A DNA stretch of 64,000 bases from Bradyrhizobium centrolobii (GTDB taxonomy: Bacteria; Pseudomonadota; Alphaproteobacteria; Rhizobiales; Xanthobacteraceae): NCBI RefSeq assembly GCF_001641635.1, contig NZ_LUUB01000106.1, positions 59,306 to 123,305 of the forward strand, given 5' to 3'. The notes beneath the pieces are model-generated. The model was not told the DNA's origin. It did not search any database and saw only the letters and a program-made list of their open reading frames with translations. How positions within the stretch are numbered: the stretch's first letter is position 1; each line of letters begins with the position of its first letter. Shown piece after piece: positions 24,857 to 33,276 of this stretch. The translations under genes and the position numbers were made by a program.

Positions 24857-26059
24857 ATGCATCAGGGACGTCATTTCCTCCAGATTCCGGGTCCGAGCCC
24901 CGTGCCCGACCGCATCCTTCGCGCCATGGACATGCCGGTGATCGACCACCGCAGCGCCGAGTTCGGCGAGCTTGGCCGGGCCGTGCTCGAAGGCAGCCAG
25001 AAGATATTCCAGACGTCAGGCCCGGTGGTGATCTTCCCATCGTCCGTGACCGGCGCCTGGGAGGCCGCGATCGTCAACACGCTCTCGCCGGGCGACAGGG
25101 TGCTGATGGTCGAAACCGGCCATTTTGCCACGCTATGGCGCCAGATGGCGGGACGCTTCGGGATCGAGGTCGACTTCATTCCCGGCGACTGGCGTCGCGG
25201 CGCCGACCCCGCCCAGATCGAGGCGAAGCTCGCGGCAGACAGCGCACGCGCGATCAAGGCGGTGATGGTCGTGCACAACGAGACCTCGACCGGCGCGACC
25301 AGCCGGATCGCCGACATCCGCGCCGCGATCGACCGCGCCGGCCACCCGGCGCTGCTGATGGTCGACACCATCTCCTCGCTCGGCTCGGTCGACTACCGGC
25401 ACGACGAATGGAAGGTCGACGTCAGCGTCAGCTGCTCGCAGAAGGGCTTCATGCTGCCGCCCGGCCTCGGCTTCAATGCGGTGTCGGAGAAGGCCCGCGC
25501 CGCGTCGAAGACCAACAGGATGCCGCGCTCCTATTTCGACTGGGAGGAGATGCTGAAGCCCAATGCAAAGGGCTTCTTCCCCTACACGCCGGCGACGAAC
25601 CTGCTCTACGGCTTGCGCGAAGCGATCGCGATGCTGCTCGAAGAGGGGCTCGACAACGTCTTTGCACGACATCAGCGGCTTGCGGCGGCCACGCGCGCTG
25701 CCGTCAATCATTGGGGCCTCGAGGTGCTGTGCCAGGAGCCGGCGGAATTCTCGCCGGTGCTGACGGCGGTGCTGATGCCGCCCGGGCATGATGCCGACCA
25801 GTTCCGGAAAGTTGTGCTCGACAATTACAACATGTCGCTTGGCTCAGGCCTCTCCAAGGTCGCCGGCAAGGTCTTCCGCATCGGCCATCTCGGCGAATGC
25901 AACGCGCTGACGCTGCTCGGCGCGCTCACCGGCGTGGAGATGGGACTGTCGGTTGCCGGCGTGCCGCACCGCTCCGGCGGCGTCGAGGTCGCGATGAAGC
26001 TCCTGGAGCAGCGCACGCCAGGCAATTCATCGCCGCATCTGAAGGCGGTCAGCACTTAA
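24857..26059 (+). CDS. Serine-glyoxylate-type aminotransferase, copy 1 (class V)
   Basis: A 400-residue PLP enzyme of the alanine-/serine-glyoxylate aminotransferase family. It has GRHFLQIPGPSPVPDRIL at the N-terminus, VVHNETSTG, the cofactor-binding VDTISSLGSVDY, and the Schiff-base lysine K196 in SCSQKGFMLPPG. Such enzymes move the amino group of serine (or alanine) to glyoxylate, giving hydroxypyruvate and glycine. Start ATG with GGGAGG nearby (GATAGGGAGGTTTTC). Divergent from gntR; an MFS gene and a second copy follow downstream. Together with the 2-hydroxyacid dehydrogenase this suggests glycolate/glyoxylate assimilation, though other amino donors are possible. Confidence 0.88.
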   Translation: MHQGRHFLQIPGPSPVPDRILRAMDMPVIDHRSAEFGELGRAVLEGSQKIFQTSGPVVIFPSSVTGAWEAAIVNTLSPGDRVLMVETGHFATLWRQMAGRFGIEVDFIPGDWRRGADPAQIEAKLAADSARAIKAVMVVHNETSTGATSRIADIRAAIDRAGHPALLMVDTISSLGSVDYRHDEWKVDVSVSCSQKGFMLPPGLGFNAVSEKARAASKTNRMPRSYFDWEEMLKPNAKGFFPYTPATNLLYGLREAIAMLLEEGLDNVFARHQRLAAATRAAVNHWGLEVLCQEPAEFSPVLTAVLMPPGHDADQFRKVVLDNYNMSLGSGLSKVAGKVFRIGHLGECNALTLLGALTGVEMGLSVAGVPHRSGGVEVAMKLLEQRTPGNSSPHLKAVST

Positions 26060-26109
26060 CAAGGCGCGGCGCGCACAGACAATCAGAACAACAGCGGGAG
26101 GGGTTAGCG

Positions 26110-27393
26110 ATGGGAGTTCGGCTCAAGGCCACGCATGTCGTGCTGGCAATGCTCTGTGCGATGTATTTCATCACTTATGTCGACCGGGTCAACATCGGCA
26201 CCGCGGCCAGCGAGATCCAGAAGGAGCTCGGCCTTTCCAACACCCAGCTCGGCCTCGTGTTCTCCGCCTTCGCCTATCCTTATCTGCTGTTTCAGGTGAT
26301 CGGCGGCTGGGTCGGCGATCATTTCGGGCCGCGCAAGACGCTGTTCTGGTGCGGGATGATCTGGGCGGTGGCGACCATCTCGACCGGCTTCGTGAACGGT
26401 CTCGCCGCGCTGTTCGTCGCGCGCTTCGCGCTCGGCTTCGGCGAGGGCGCGACCTTTCCGACCGCGACGCGCGCGATGCAGTACTGGACGCCCGCGAACC
26501 GCCGCGGCTTCGCGCAAGGGCTCACCCATTCCTTCGCCCGGCTCGGCAATGCGGTGACGCCGCCGGTGGTTGCGCTATTGATCCTTTGGCTGACCTGGCG
26601 CGGGGCGTTCGTGGTGCTCGGCTTCGTCAGCCTCGTCTGGGGCTTCATCTGGGTCTGGTACTTCCGCAACGAGCCGAAGGACCACGCCTCGATCACGGAA
26701 GCGGAGCTCGCGGCGCTGCCGCCGCGTCCCACCGGCGAGCGGCCGCGCGTGCCGTGGGGCCCGCTGCTCGGCCGGATGTGGCCGGTGACGCTGACCTATT
26801 TCTGCTACGGCTGGAGCCTGTGGCTCTATCTCAACTGGCTGCCGCTGTTCTTCAAGAACAGCTACAATCTCGACATCAAGAATTCGGCGCTGTTCGCCTC
26901 CGGCGTCTTCTTCGCGGGCGTGGTCGGCGACAGCGTGGGCGGCGTGCTGTCCGACCGCATCCTCGATCGCACCGGCAATGTCCGCCTGGCACGGCTGAGC
27001 GTGACCATTGCGGGATTTACGGGGGCGCTGTTGTCGCTGCTGCCGATCCTGTTCATCCACGACATCACGGTCGTCGCGCTGTGCCTGTCGGCGGGCTTCT
27101 TCTGCGCCGAACTGGTGATCGGCCCGATGTGGTCGATCCCGATGGACATCGCCCCGAAATATTCCGGGACCGCGTCGGGACTGATGAACACGGGTTCGGC
27201 CTTCGCCGCCATCGTCTCCCCGCTGGTCGCGGGATTCGTGATCGATGCCACCGGGAATTGGTACCTGCCGTTCCTGATGTCGATGGGTCTGCTCCTGCTT
27301 GGCGGCTTCGCGGCCTTCCTGATGCACCCGGAGCGCCCGTTCACGGAGGCCGAGGAGCGCATTCCGGCCGGAAACGTGGTCGCTGCGGAGTAG
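26110..27393 (+). CDS. MFS transporter (anion:cation symporter-like)
   Basis: A 427-residue, 12-helix major facilitator of the ACS type that carries organic anions such as hexuronates, tartrate or phthalate. Signature pieces are YVDRVNIGTAASEIQKELGLSNTQLGLVFSAFAYPY, GGWVGDHFGPRKT, FGEGATFPTATRAM and DIAPKYSGTASGLMNTGSA. The start at ATG 26110 is supported by GGGAGGGG 8 bases upstream and by the usual N-terminus of the family. It lies between two aminotransferase genes in the same direction, so it may import their organic acid or amino acid. Confidence 0.9.
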   Translation: MGVRLKATHVVLAMLCAMYFITYVDRVNIGTAASEIQKELGLSNTQLGLVFSAFAYPYLLFQVIGGWVGDHFGPRKTLFWCGMIWAVATISTGFVNGLAALFVARFALGFGEGATFPTATRAMQYWTPANRRGFAQGLTHSFARLGNAVTPPVVALLILWLTWRGAFVVLGFVSLVWGFIWVWYFRNEPKDHASITEAELAALPPRPTGERPRVPWGPLLGRMWPVTLTYFCYGWSLWLYLNWLPLFFKNSYNLDIKNSALFASGVFFAGVVGDSVGGVLSDRILDRTGNVRLARLSVTIAGFTGALLSLLPILFIHDITVVALCLSAGFFCAELVIGPMWSIPMDIAPKYSGTASGLMNTGSAFAAIVSPLVAGFVIDATGNWYLPFLMSMGLLLLGGFAAFLMHPERPFTEAEERIPAGNVVAAE

Positions 27394-27519
27394 GGAATGG
27401 TGTCCGGCGCGAGGACCGCCGGACATGCATGGGAGGCGCCTTTTGGAGACGGGACAAGCCGGTCAAATGGTGCTATTCGGCGGCTCACCAAAACCAAGGC
27501 TAGACCGGGAAGGACGCCG

Positions 27520-28719
27520 ATGACCGTGCATACTGGAAGGCATTTTCTCCAGATTCCAGGACCGACCAACGTGCCCGACCGGGTGCTGCGGGCGATGGAC
27601 ATGCCGACGCTCGACCATCGCGGTCCGGAGTTTGCCGAACTCGGTTTCGCCGTCCTGGCCGCGATGCAGCGGGTATTTCGGACCGAGCAGCCGGTGATCA
27701 TCTTCCCCTCGTCCGGGACCGGCGCCTGGGAGGCGGCGATGGTCAATGTGCTTGCCCCCGGCGACAAGGTGCTGATGTGCGAGACCGGCCAGTTCGCCGT
27801 GCTGTGGCGCGGCATTGCCGACAAGTTCAAGCTCGACGTCGACTTCATCCCGAGCGACTGGCGCCATGGCGCCGATCTCGCCGAGATCGAGAAGCGCCTT
27901 TCCGCCGACAAGCAGCACACGATCAAGGCGGTCTGCGTCGTGCACAACGAGACCTCGACCGGCTGCGTGACGCCGCCGCTCGAGGTGCGCAAGATCCTCG
28001 ACCGGGTGAAGCATCCGGCGCTGCTGATGGTCGACACCATCTCCGGCCTCGGCTCGATGGAGTATGAGCACGACGCCTGGGGCATCGACGTTTCGGTCGC
28101 GGGCTCCCAGAAGGGCCTGATGCTGCCACCGGGCCTCGGCTTCAACGCCGTTTCGGAGAAGGCGCTGGCGGCCGCGAAGGCCAATCAGGGCATGCGCTCC
28201 TATTGGGACTGGCAGGAGGTCATCACCTTCAACAAGCTCGGCACCTTCCCCTACACGCCTGCCACCAACCTGCTCTTCGGCCTGCGCGAAGCCGTCAAGA
28301 TGCTGGAAGAGGAGGGGCTCGAGAACGTGTGGGCCCGCCACAAGCGCCACAGCGCCGCGACCCGCGCTGCGGTCAAGGTCTGGGGCCTGGAGACGCAGTG
28401 CGCCGATCCCAACGCGCATTCGCCGGCGCTGACCGGCGTGCGCGTGCCCGAAGGCCATGACGCCGACGATTTCCGCAAAGTGGTGCTGGAGAATTTCGAC
28501 ATGTCGCTCGGCACCGGCCTGAACAAGGTCAAGGGCAAGGTGTTCCGCATCGGTCATATCGGCCATTTCAACGATCTGATGCTGATGGGCACGCTGGCCG
28601 GCGTCGAGATGGGCCTGGATCTTGCAAAGATCCCGCACCGGAGCGGCGGCGTGCTGGCCGCCATGGATGTCCTGAAGGGACGCGACGTGATGCCGATGGC
28701 CAAGGCTCAGGTCGCCTGA
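27520..28719 (+). CDS. Serine-glyoxylate-type aminotransferase, copy 2 (class V)
   Basis: A 399-residue paralogue of the enzyme two genes upstream; nearly all motifs are shared (GRHFLQIPGPTNVPDRVLRAMDMP, VVHNETSTG, PLP lysine K198 in AGSQKGLMLPPG). Differences cluster in residues ~165-240, where substrate specificity is often set. ATG 27520 is taken because homology to copy 1 begins at the HTGRHFLQ residues right after it. It probably uses serine and glyoxylate or related oxo-acids. A 14-bp stem-loop and an interspersed repeat follow the stop. Confidence 0.88.
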   Translation: MTVHTGRHFLQIPGPTNVPDRVLRAMDMPTLDHRGPEFAELGFAVLAAMQRVFRTEQPVIIFPSSGTGAWEAAMVNVLAPGDKVLMCETGQFAVLWRGIADKFKLDVDFIPSDWRHGADLAEIEKRLSADKQHTIKAVCVVHNETSTGCVTPPLEVRKILDRVKHPALLMVDTISGLGSMEYEHDAWGIDVSVAGSQKGLMLPPGLGFNAVSEKALAAAKANQGMRSYWDWQEVITFNKLGTFPYTPATNLLFGLREAVKMLEEEGLENVWARHKRHSAATRAAVKVWGLETQCADPNAHSPALTGVRVPEGHDADDFRKVVLENFDMSLGTGLNKVKGKVFRIGHIGHFNDLMLMGTLAGVEMGLDLAKIPHRSGGVLAAMDVLKGRDVMPMAKAQVA

Positions 28720-28725
28720 ACCACT

Positions 28726-28845
28726 CTAAAGCGCGATGAATAGTCATCGCGCTTTAGGTCTATTGTTTGAGCGTGATCTTTTCGGAAAGCCGCTGCACAC
28801 TTTGCGCAAACGCGGCCCTTCGGGTCCGGATCATGCTCCAGTGAA
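28726..28845. repeat. Perfect 14-bp hairpin followed by an interspersed repeat
   Basis: CTAAAGCGCGATGA (28726-28739) pairs exactly with 28744-28757 around an ATAG loop. The following ~90 bases (through GCGGCCCTTCGGGTCCGGATCATG) match the sort of sequence I recall repeating between Rhizobiales genes. The hairpin could end the aminotransferase transcript, although no proper T-run follows. Confidence 0.65.
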
Positions 28846-28861
28846 CTGAAGAGAGCGCGCG

Positions 28862-29659
28862 ATGAACCTACCTGCGACTGCTAACGAAGACCTGCTCTAC
28901 TCCGTCCAGGACGGCATCGCGCGGATCACCTTCAACCGACCGCAGGCGCGCAACGCGCTGACCTTCGCCATGTACGAGCGCATGGCGGAGATCTGCCAGG
29001 AGATCAACGCCGACCGCTCGATCAAGGCGCTGATCCTGACCGGCGCCGGCGACAAGGCGTTTGCCTCCGGCACCGACATCTCGCAGTTCCGCGCCTTCAA
29101 GACCGCGCAGGACGCGCTCGACTACGAGGCGCGGATCGACCGCGTGCTCGGCACGCTCGAGCAGTGCCGCGTGCCCGTGATCGCGGCGATCGCCGGCGCC
29201 TGCACCGGCGGCGGCGCGGGGATCGCGGCCTGCTGCGACATCCGCATCGGCACCGAGGCAACCCGGATCGGCTTCCCGATCGCGCGCACGCTCGGCAACT
29301 GCCTGTCGATGTCGAACATCAGCCGCGTCGTCTCGCTGGTGGGGCCTGCCCGCACCAAGGACTTGATCTTCAAGGCGCGCCTGGTCGAGGCGCCGGAGGC
29401 CCTGGCGCTCGGCCTGCTCAACGAGGTCGTGCCTGACGTCGAGACGCTTCAGCGCCGGGCCGACGAGACCGCAAAACTCGTCGCAAGCCACGCGCCGCTC
29501 ACGCTGGAGGCGACCAAGGAGGCGGTGCGCCGTATCCGCCGCACGCTGTCGCGCGAGGAGGGCGAGGACCTGATCCTGAAGGCCTATATGAGCGAGGATT
29601 TCCGCGAGGGTATGGACGCCTTCCTCAACAAGCGCACGCCGAACTGGAAGGGCAAGTAG
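28862..29659 (+). CDS. Enoyl-CoA hydratase-related protein (crotonase family)
   Basis: A 265-residue crotonase-fold protein. The oxyanion-hole segments are GAGDKAFASGTDISQF and GACTGGGAGIAACCDIRIG. The glutamate normally found around residues 130-145 is replaced in IGFPIARTLGNCLSM, so a simple hydratase reaction is doubtful and an isomerase, lyase or hydrolase activity on a CoA thioester is possible. It heads the block leading into the tripartite tricarboxylate transporter genes. GAGAG lies 8 bases upstream of the ATG. Confidence 0.85.
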   Translation: MNLPATANEDLLYSVQDGIARITFNRPQARNALTFAMYERMAEICQEINADRSIKALILTGAGDKAFASGTDISQFRAFKTAQDALDYEARIDRVLGTLEQCRVPVIAAIAGACTGGGAGIAACCDIRIGTEATRIGFPIARTLGNCLSMSNISRVVSLVGPARTKDLIFKARLVEAPEALALGLLNEVVPDVETLQRRADETAKLVASHAPLTLEATKEAVRRIRRTLSREEGEDLILKAYMSEDFREGMDAFLNKRTPNWKGK

Positions 29660-29799
29660 CGCGCCTTACGCGCCTTCCGTCAGCCGAAAGTCATATGCGG
29701 CGGAATGCCCGCCTGCTTGAACTCGTCAGGATTAGTCCGCACAATGCGCCGATAAATTCCCGGCATCACAAAGCCAATAAGAAACAGGGGACGAAACTC

Positions 29800-30786
29800 G
29801 TGCGAATTCCAGTGAAGGCCGTCGGCGCTGCGACGGCCCTGTTGTTGAGCGCGCCGGCCTTCGCCGGCTGGGAGCCGACCAAGCCGGTCGAGATCGTGGT
29901 CGCGGCCGGTGCGGGCGGCGCCTCCGATCAGATGGCGCGGATGATGCAGGCCGCGATCCAGAAGAACAACCTGATGAAGCAGCCGATGGTGGTCTCGCTC
30001 AAGGGCGGCGCCTCTGGTGCGGAAGCGCTGATGTACATGAAGTCCAGCGAGGGCGATCCGAACAAGGTGCTGATCGCCTATTCGCTGATCTACATGCTGC
30101 CGCTGTCGGCGAAGATTCCCTTCAACTGGCGCGAGCTGACCCCCGTGTCCGTCATCGCGCTCGACCAGTTCGTGCTGTGGGACAACAGCGCCGGTCCGAA
30201 GACGGTGAAGGAATTCGTCGCGGCCGCGAAGACGGCAAGCTCGCCGTTCAAGATGGGCGGCACCGGCTCCAAGCGCGAGGATCACGTGCTGACCGTGTTC
30301 CTCGAGCAGAAGACCGGCGCCAAATTTTCCTATCTGCCCTACAAGTCCGGCGGCGAGGCCGCGACCCAGCTCGTCGGCAACCATACCGAGTCCAACGTCA
30401 ACAACCCGTCCGAAAATCTCGAAGTCTGGCGCGCGGGCCAGGTACGTCCGCTCTGCGTATTCGACAAGGAGCGCATCTCCTACACCAGCAAGGTGACCGA
30501 CACGCAGTCCTGGGCCGACATCCCGACCTGCAAGGAGGAGGGCGTTGACGTCCAGTATCTGATGCTGCGCGCGATGTTCCTGCCGGGCAAGGTCACGCCG
30601 GAGCAGCAGGCGTTCTATGTCGAGCTGTTCCAGAAGGTGACGCAGACGCCGGAGTACAAGGAGTACATGGAGAAGCAGGCGTTGAAGCCGATCTTCCTCA
30701 CTGGCAAGGACATGGTGAAATTCCTCGAGGAGGACGACGCGCTGAACAAGTCGCTGATGACGGAAGCCGGATTCGTCGCGAAGTAG
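29800..30786 (+). CDS. Tripartite tricarboxylate transporter substrate-binding protein (TctC family)
   Basis: A 328-residue periplasmic receptor. I place the start at GTG 29800, giving a short signal peptide (VRIPVKAVGAATALLLSAPAFA) with AFA cleavage and an AGGGGA site 9 bases before; upstream in-frame codons look non-secretory. The TctC fold shows PVEIVVAAGAGGASDQMARMM and FSYLPYKSGGEAATQLVGNH. It is followed after a palindromic element by tctB and tctA, so all parts of one uptake system are here. The imported anion is unknown; adjacent CoA enzymes suggest a carboxylic acid. Confidence 0.88.
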   Translation: MRIPVKAVGAATALLLSAPAFAGWEPTKPVEIVVAAGAGGASDQMARMMQAAIQKNNLMKQPMVVSLKGGASGAEALMYMKSSEGDPNKVLIAYSLIYMLPLSAKIPFNWRELTPVSVIALDQFVLWDNSAGPKTVKEFVAAAKTASSPFKMGGTGSKREDHVLTVFLEQKTGAKFSYLPYKSGGEAATQLVGNHTESNVNNPSENLEVWRAGQVRPLCVFDKERISYTSKVTDTQSWADIPTCKEEGVDVQYLMLRAMFLPGKVTPEQQAFYVELFQKVTQTPEYKEYMEKQALKPIFLTGKDMVKFLEEDDALNKSLMTEAGFVAK

Positions 30787-30799
30787 TCACACCTTCCAC

Positions 30800-30899
30800 G
30801 TCATGCCCCGCGAAGGCGGGGCATCCAGTATTGCACAGAGCTCAACGATCACGGCTTCTGCTCGGAGTACTGGATCATCCGCCTTCGCGGATGATGACA
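30800..30899. repeat. Double-hairpin palindromic element between tctC- and tctB-like genes
   Basis: Two compact hairpins built on GCCCCGCGAAGGCGGGGC (from 30804) and CATCCGCCTTCGCGGATG (from 30876) flank a spacer whose ends, CCAGTA (from 30824) and TACTGG (from 30869), also pair. This is a bacterial interspersed mosaic-type repeat placed inside the transporter operon, where it may tune expression of the receptor relative to the membrane parts. Confidence 0.75.
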
Positions 30900-30921
30900 G
30901 CGCAATTTGACTTGGCAGAGC

Positions 30922-31464
30922 ATGTCCCAAACCGATCTAGAAATCGTCGTCGAGGATCCGACTGCGCCTGAGGACGACTCTCCCGCCGTCGTCAGCTCGG
31001 GCACGATCGAGATCATCGTCTCGCTCCTGCTGCTCGCGCTTGCCGCAACGCTCGGCTACGACAACTGGCGCACCGGCATCTCCTGGGATTCGACCGGGCC
31101 CGAGCCCGGCTATTTCCCGTTCTATCTTTCCCTCATCCTCGGTGGCGGCAGCCTCTACGGCCTGATCGCCGCACTGCTTTCGCGCCGGGCGCCTGCCGAG
31201 ACCTTCGTCACGCGCGCGCAGGCCCGCCGCGTGATGGCGGTGTTCGTGCCAACGCTCCTGTTCTGCCTGGTGACGCAGTTCCTCGGCCTCTACGTCGCGA
31301 GCTTCCTCCTGATCGCAGGCTTCATGCGCCTCGTCGGCAAGATCGCGCTGTGGAAGTCGCTGCTCACCGCCTTCCTGTTCACGGCGATCATGTTCGTCAC
31401 CTTCGACATCGCCTTCGACGTCATCATGCCGAAGGGGCCGCTCGAAGCGGCCTTCGGCTACTAG
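30922..31464 (+). CDS. Tripartite tricarboxylate transporter small membrane subunit (TctB family)
   Basis: A 180-residue protein with four hydrophobic helices (about 32-50, 65-88, 105-140 and 145-165) and the family-typical GPEPGYFPFYLSLILGGGSLYGL. ATG 30922 is chosen over a TTG 15 bases upstream; both have weak ribosome sites. It assembles with TctA in the inner membrane. The gap to tctA is 11 bases. Confidence 0.88.
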   Translation: MSQTDLEIVVEDPTAPEDDSPAVVSSGTIEIIVSLLLLALAATLGYDNWRTGISWDSTGPEPGYFPFYLSLILGGGSLYGLIAALLSRRAPAETFVTRAQARRVMAVFVPTLLFCLVTQFLGLYVASFLLIAGFMRLVGKIALWKSLLTAFLFTAIMFVTFDIAFDVIMPKGPLEAAFGY

Positions 31465-31475
31465 GCGGGTCCGCG

Positions 31476-32987
31476 ATGGAAGCCTTTGGTCTTTTGGTTC
31501 ACGGCTTCGCCGTTCTGCTCACGGGCAAGACGCTCGTGCTGATGATGGTCGGGCTCGTGCTCGGCATCTTCGTCGGCGTGCTGCCGGGGCTCGGCGGACC
31601 CAACGGCGTGGCGATCCTGCTGCCACTCACCTTCACGATGGACCCGACCTCGGCCATCGTGATGCTGTCCTGCATCTACTGGGGCGCGCTGTTCGGCGGC
31701 GCGATCACCTCGATCCTGTTCAACATACCGGGCGAGGCCTGGTCCGTCGCGACCACCTTCGACGGCTATCCGATGGCACAGCAGGGCAGGGCGGCCGAGG
31801 CCCTGACCGCGGCGTTCACGTCCTCCTTCATCGGTTCGCTGGTCGCGGTGCTCCTGATCACGTTCCTCGCGCCGATGATCTCGTCCTTTGCGCTGAAGTT
31901 CGGCCCGCCCGAGTTCTTCGCGGTGTATCTTTTGACCTTCTGCTCCTTCGTCGGCCTCGGGCGCGAGGCCAAGCACAAGACCGTCATCTCGATGTCGCTG
32001 GGGCTCCTGCTCGCGGGCGTCGGCATGGATACGGTGTCGGGCCAGCTACGCATGACCTTCGGCTCGGCGGAGTTGCTCCGCGGCATCAACTTTCTCGTCG
32101 CGGTCATCGGTCTGTTTGGCATCAGCGAGATCCTGCTGACGATGGAGGAGCGCCTGGCGCTGCTCGGCCATGCGGCGAGCATCTCGCTGCGCGTGGTGCT
32201 GAGCGTGTGGAGGGACCTGCCGAGATACTGGGTGACGCTGGTGCGCTCGTCCTTCATCGGCTGCTGGCTCGGCATCACGCCGGGCGGTGCGATCGCTGCG
32301 TCCTTCATGGGCTACAACCTTGCCAAGCGTTTCGCCAAGAATCCCGATAGTTTCGGCAAGGGCCGCATCGAGGGCGTGTTCGCGCCGGAAACGGCGGCGC
32401 ATGCCTCCGGCACCTCGGCGCTGCTGCCGATGCTGGCACTCGGCATTCCCGGCTCCGGCACCGCCGCGATCTTGCTCGGCGGCTTGATGGTGTGGGGGCT
32501 CAATCCGGGACCGCTGCTGTTCGTCGAGCACAAGGATTTCGTCTGGGGCCTGATCGCCTCGATGTATCTCGGCAACGTCGTCGGCCTCGTGCTGGTGCTG
32601 ACGACGGTGCCGATCTTCGCCTCCATACTGCGTGTGCCGTTCGCCGCGGTGGCGCCGATGATCGTGGTGTCCTGCGCGATCGGCGCCTATGCGATCCAGA
32701 ACGCGATGTTCGACATCTGGCTGATGCTCGGTTTCGGTGTGGTCGGCTACGTCTTCAAGAAGATCAGTATTCCGCTGGCGCCGTTCACGCTGGCGCTGGT
32801 GCTCGGAAATCGCGCCGAGGACGCCTTCCGCCTGTCGATGATCGGCTCCGGCGGCGACCTCAGGGTGTTCTGGTCGAACGGGCTGGTCGGATCGATCACG
32901 ACGCTTGCGATAGTGCTGCTGTTCTGGCCACTGATCGACAAGCTATTCAGCGGCGTCGGACGGTTGCAGCCCCCGGCTGAGGCATGA
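31476..32987 (+). CDS. Tripartite tricarboxylate transporter large membrane subunit (TctA family)
   Basis: A 503-residue, roughly 12-helix permease with the TctA hallmark loops VLPGLGGPNGVAILLPLTF (near residue 36) and ALGIPGSGTAAILLGGLMVWG (near 325), plus YWGALFGGAITSILFNIPGE. The length is normal for the family. It imports an organic anion using a cation gradient together with the TctB- and TctC-like proteins encoded upstream. The start is at MEAFGLLVHGFAVLLTG; the open frame extends upstream over tctB but that part is not coding. Confidence 0.92.
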   Translation: MEAFGLLVHGFAVLLTGKTLVLMMVGLVLGIFVGVLPGLGGPNGVAILLPLTFTMDPTSAIVMLSCIYWGALFGGAITSILFNIPGEAWSVATTFDGYPMAQQGRAAEALTAAFTSSFIGSLVAVLLITFLAPMISSFALKFGPPEFFAVYLLTFCSFVGLGREAKHKTVISMSLGLLLAGVGMDTVSGQLRMTFGSAELLRGINFLVAVIGLFGISEILLTMEERLALLGHAASISLRVVLSVWRDLPRYWVTLVRSSFIGCWLGITPGGAIAASFMGYNLAKRFAKNPDSFGKGRIEGVFAPETAAHASGTSALLPMLALGIPGSGTAAILLGGLMVWGLNPGPLLFVEHKDFVWGLIASMYLGNVVGLVLVLTTVPIFASILRVPFAAVAPMIVVSCAIGAYAIQNAMFDIWLMLGFGVVGYVFKKISIPLAPFTLALVLGNRAEDAFRLSMIGSGGDLRVFWSNGLVGSITTLAIVLLFWPLIDKLFSGVGRLQPPAEA

Positions 32988-33095
32988 TCCGAAATTGCTC
33001 GGGCGGGTTCTAGGCTGTCGCTCGAATACGTTTATAAATCAACGCTTTGGTGCTGTTTATTCAGTGTTAACTATAAGTTGCAAGGTCACTTGAGG

Positions 33096-33192
33096 TCATA
33101 CGACCTTGGCCTTCTTCAGCGTAGCGATCTCGTCCGCATTGAAACTCTTCGAGCACCTCGTTCGTCTGCTCGCCGAATTCAGGCCACGGTAG
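33096..33192 (-). pseudogene. Remnant of a CaiB/BaiF CoA-transferase C-terminus
   Basis: On the minus strand the sequence reads PWPEFGEQTNEVLEEF, then after a one-base frameshift NADEIATLKKAKVV and a stop. This matches the tail of the intact CoA-transferase 2.2 kb away (RPPEFGEHTEEVLREF...EILELRQGKVV). Only about 32 codons remain, and upstream sequence shows no further similarity, so most of the gene is gone. The rest of the 289-base gap between tctA and rmlB shows nothing else I can support. Confidence 0.65.
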
Positions 33193-33276
33193 ACATGAGA
33201 TTTCGTGATTTTCAGGCCGGTTCTCGCCAAGCGGCTTACGATCCATTCGATACAATGGATGATGAGGGAAAGGCCT

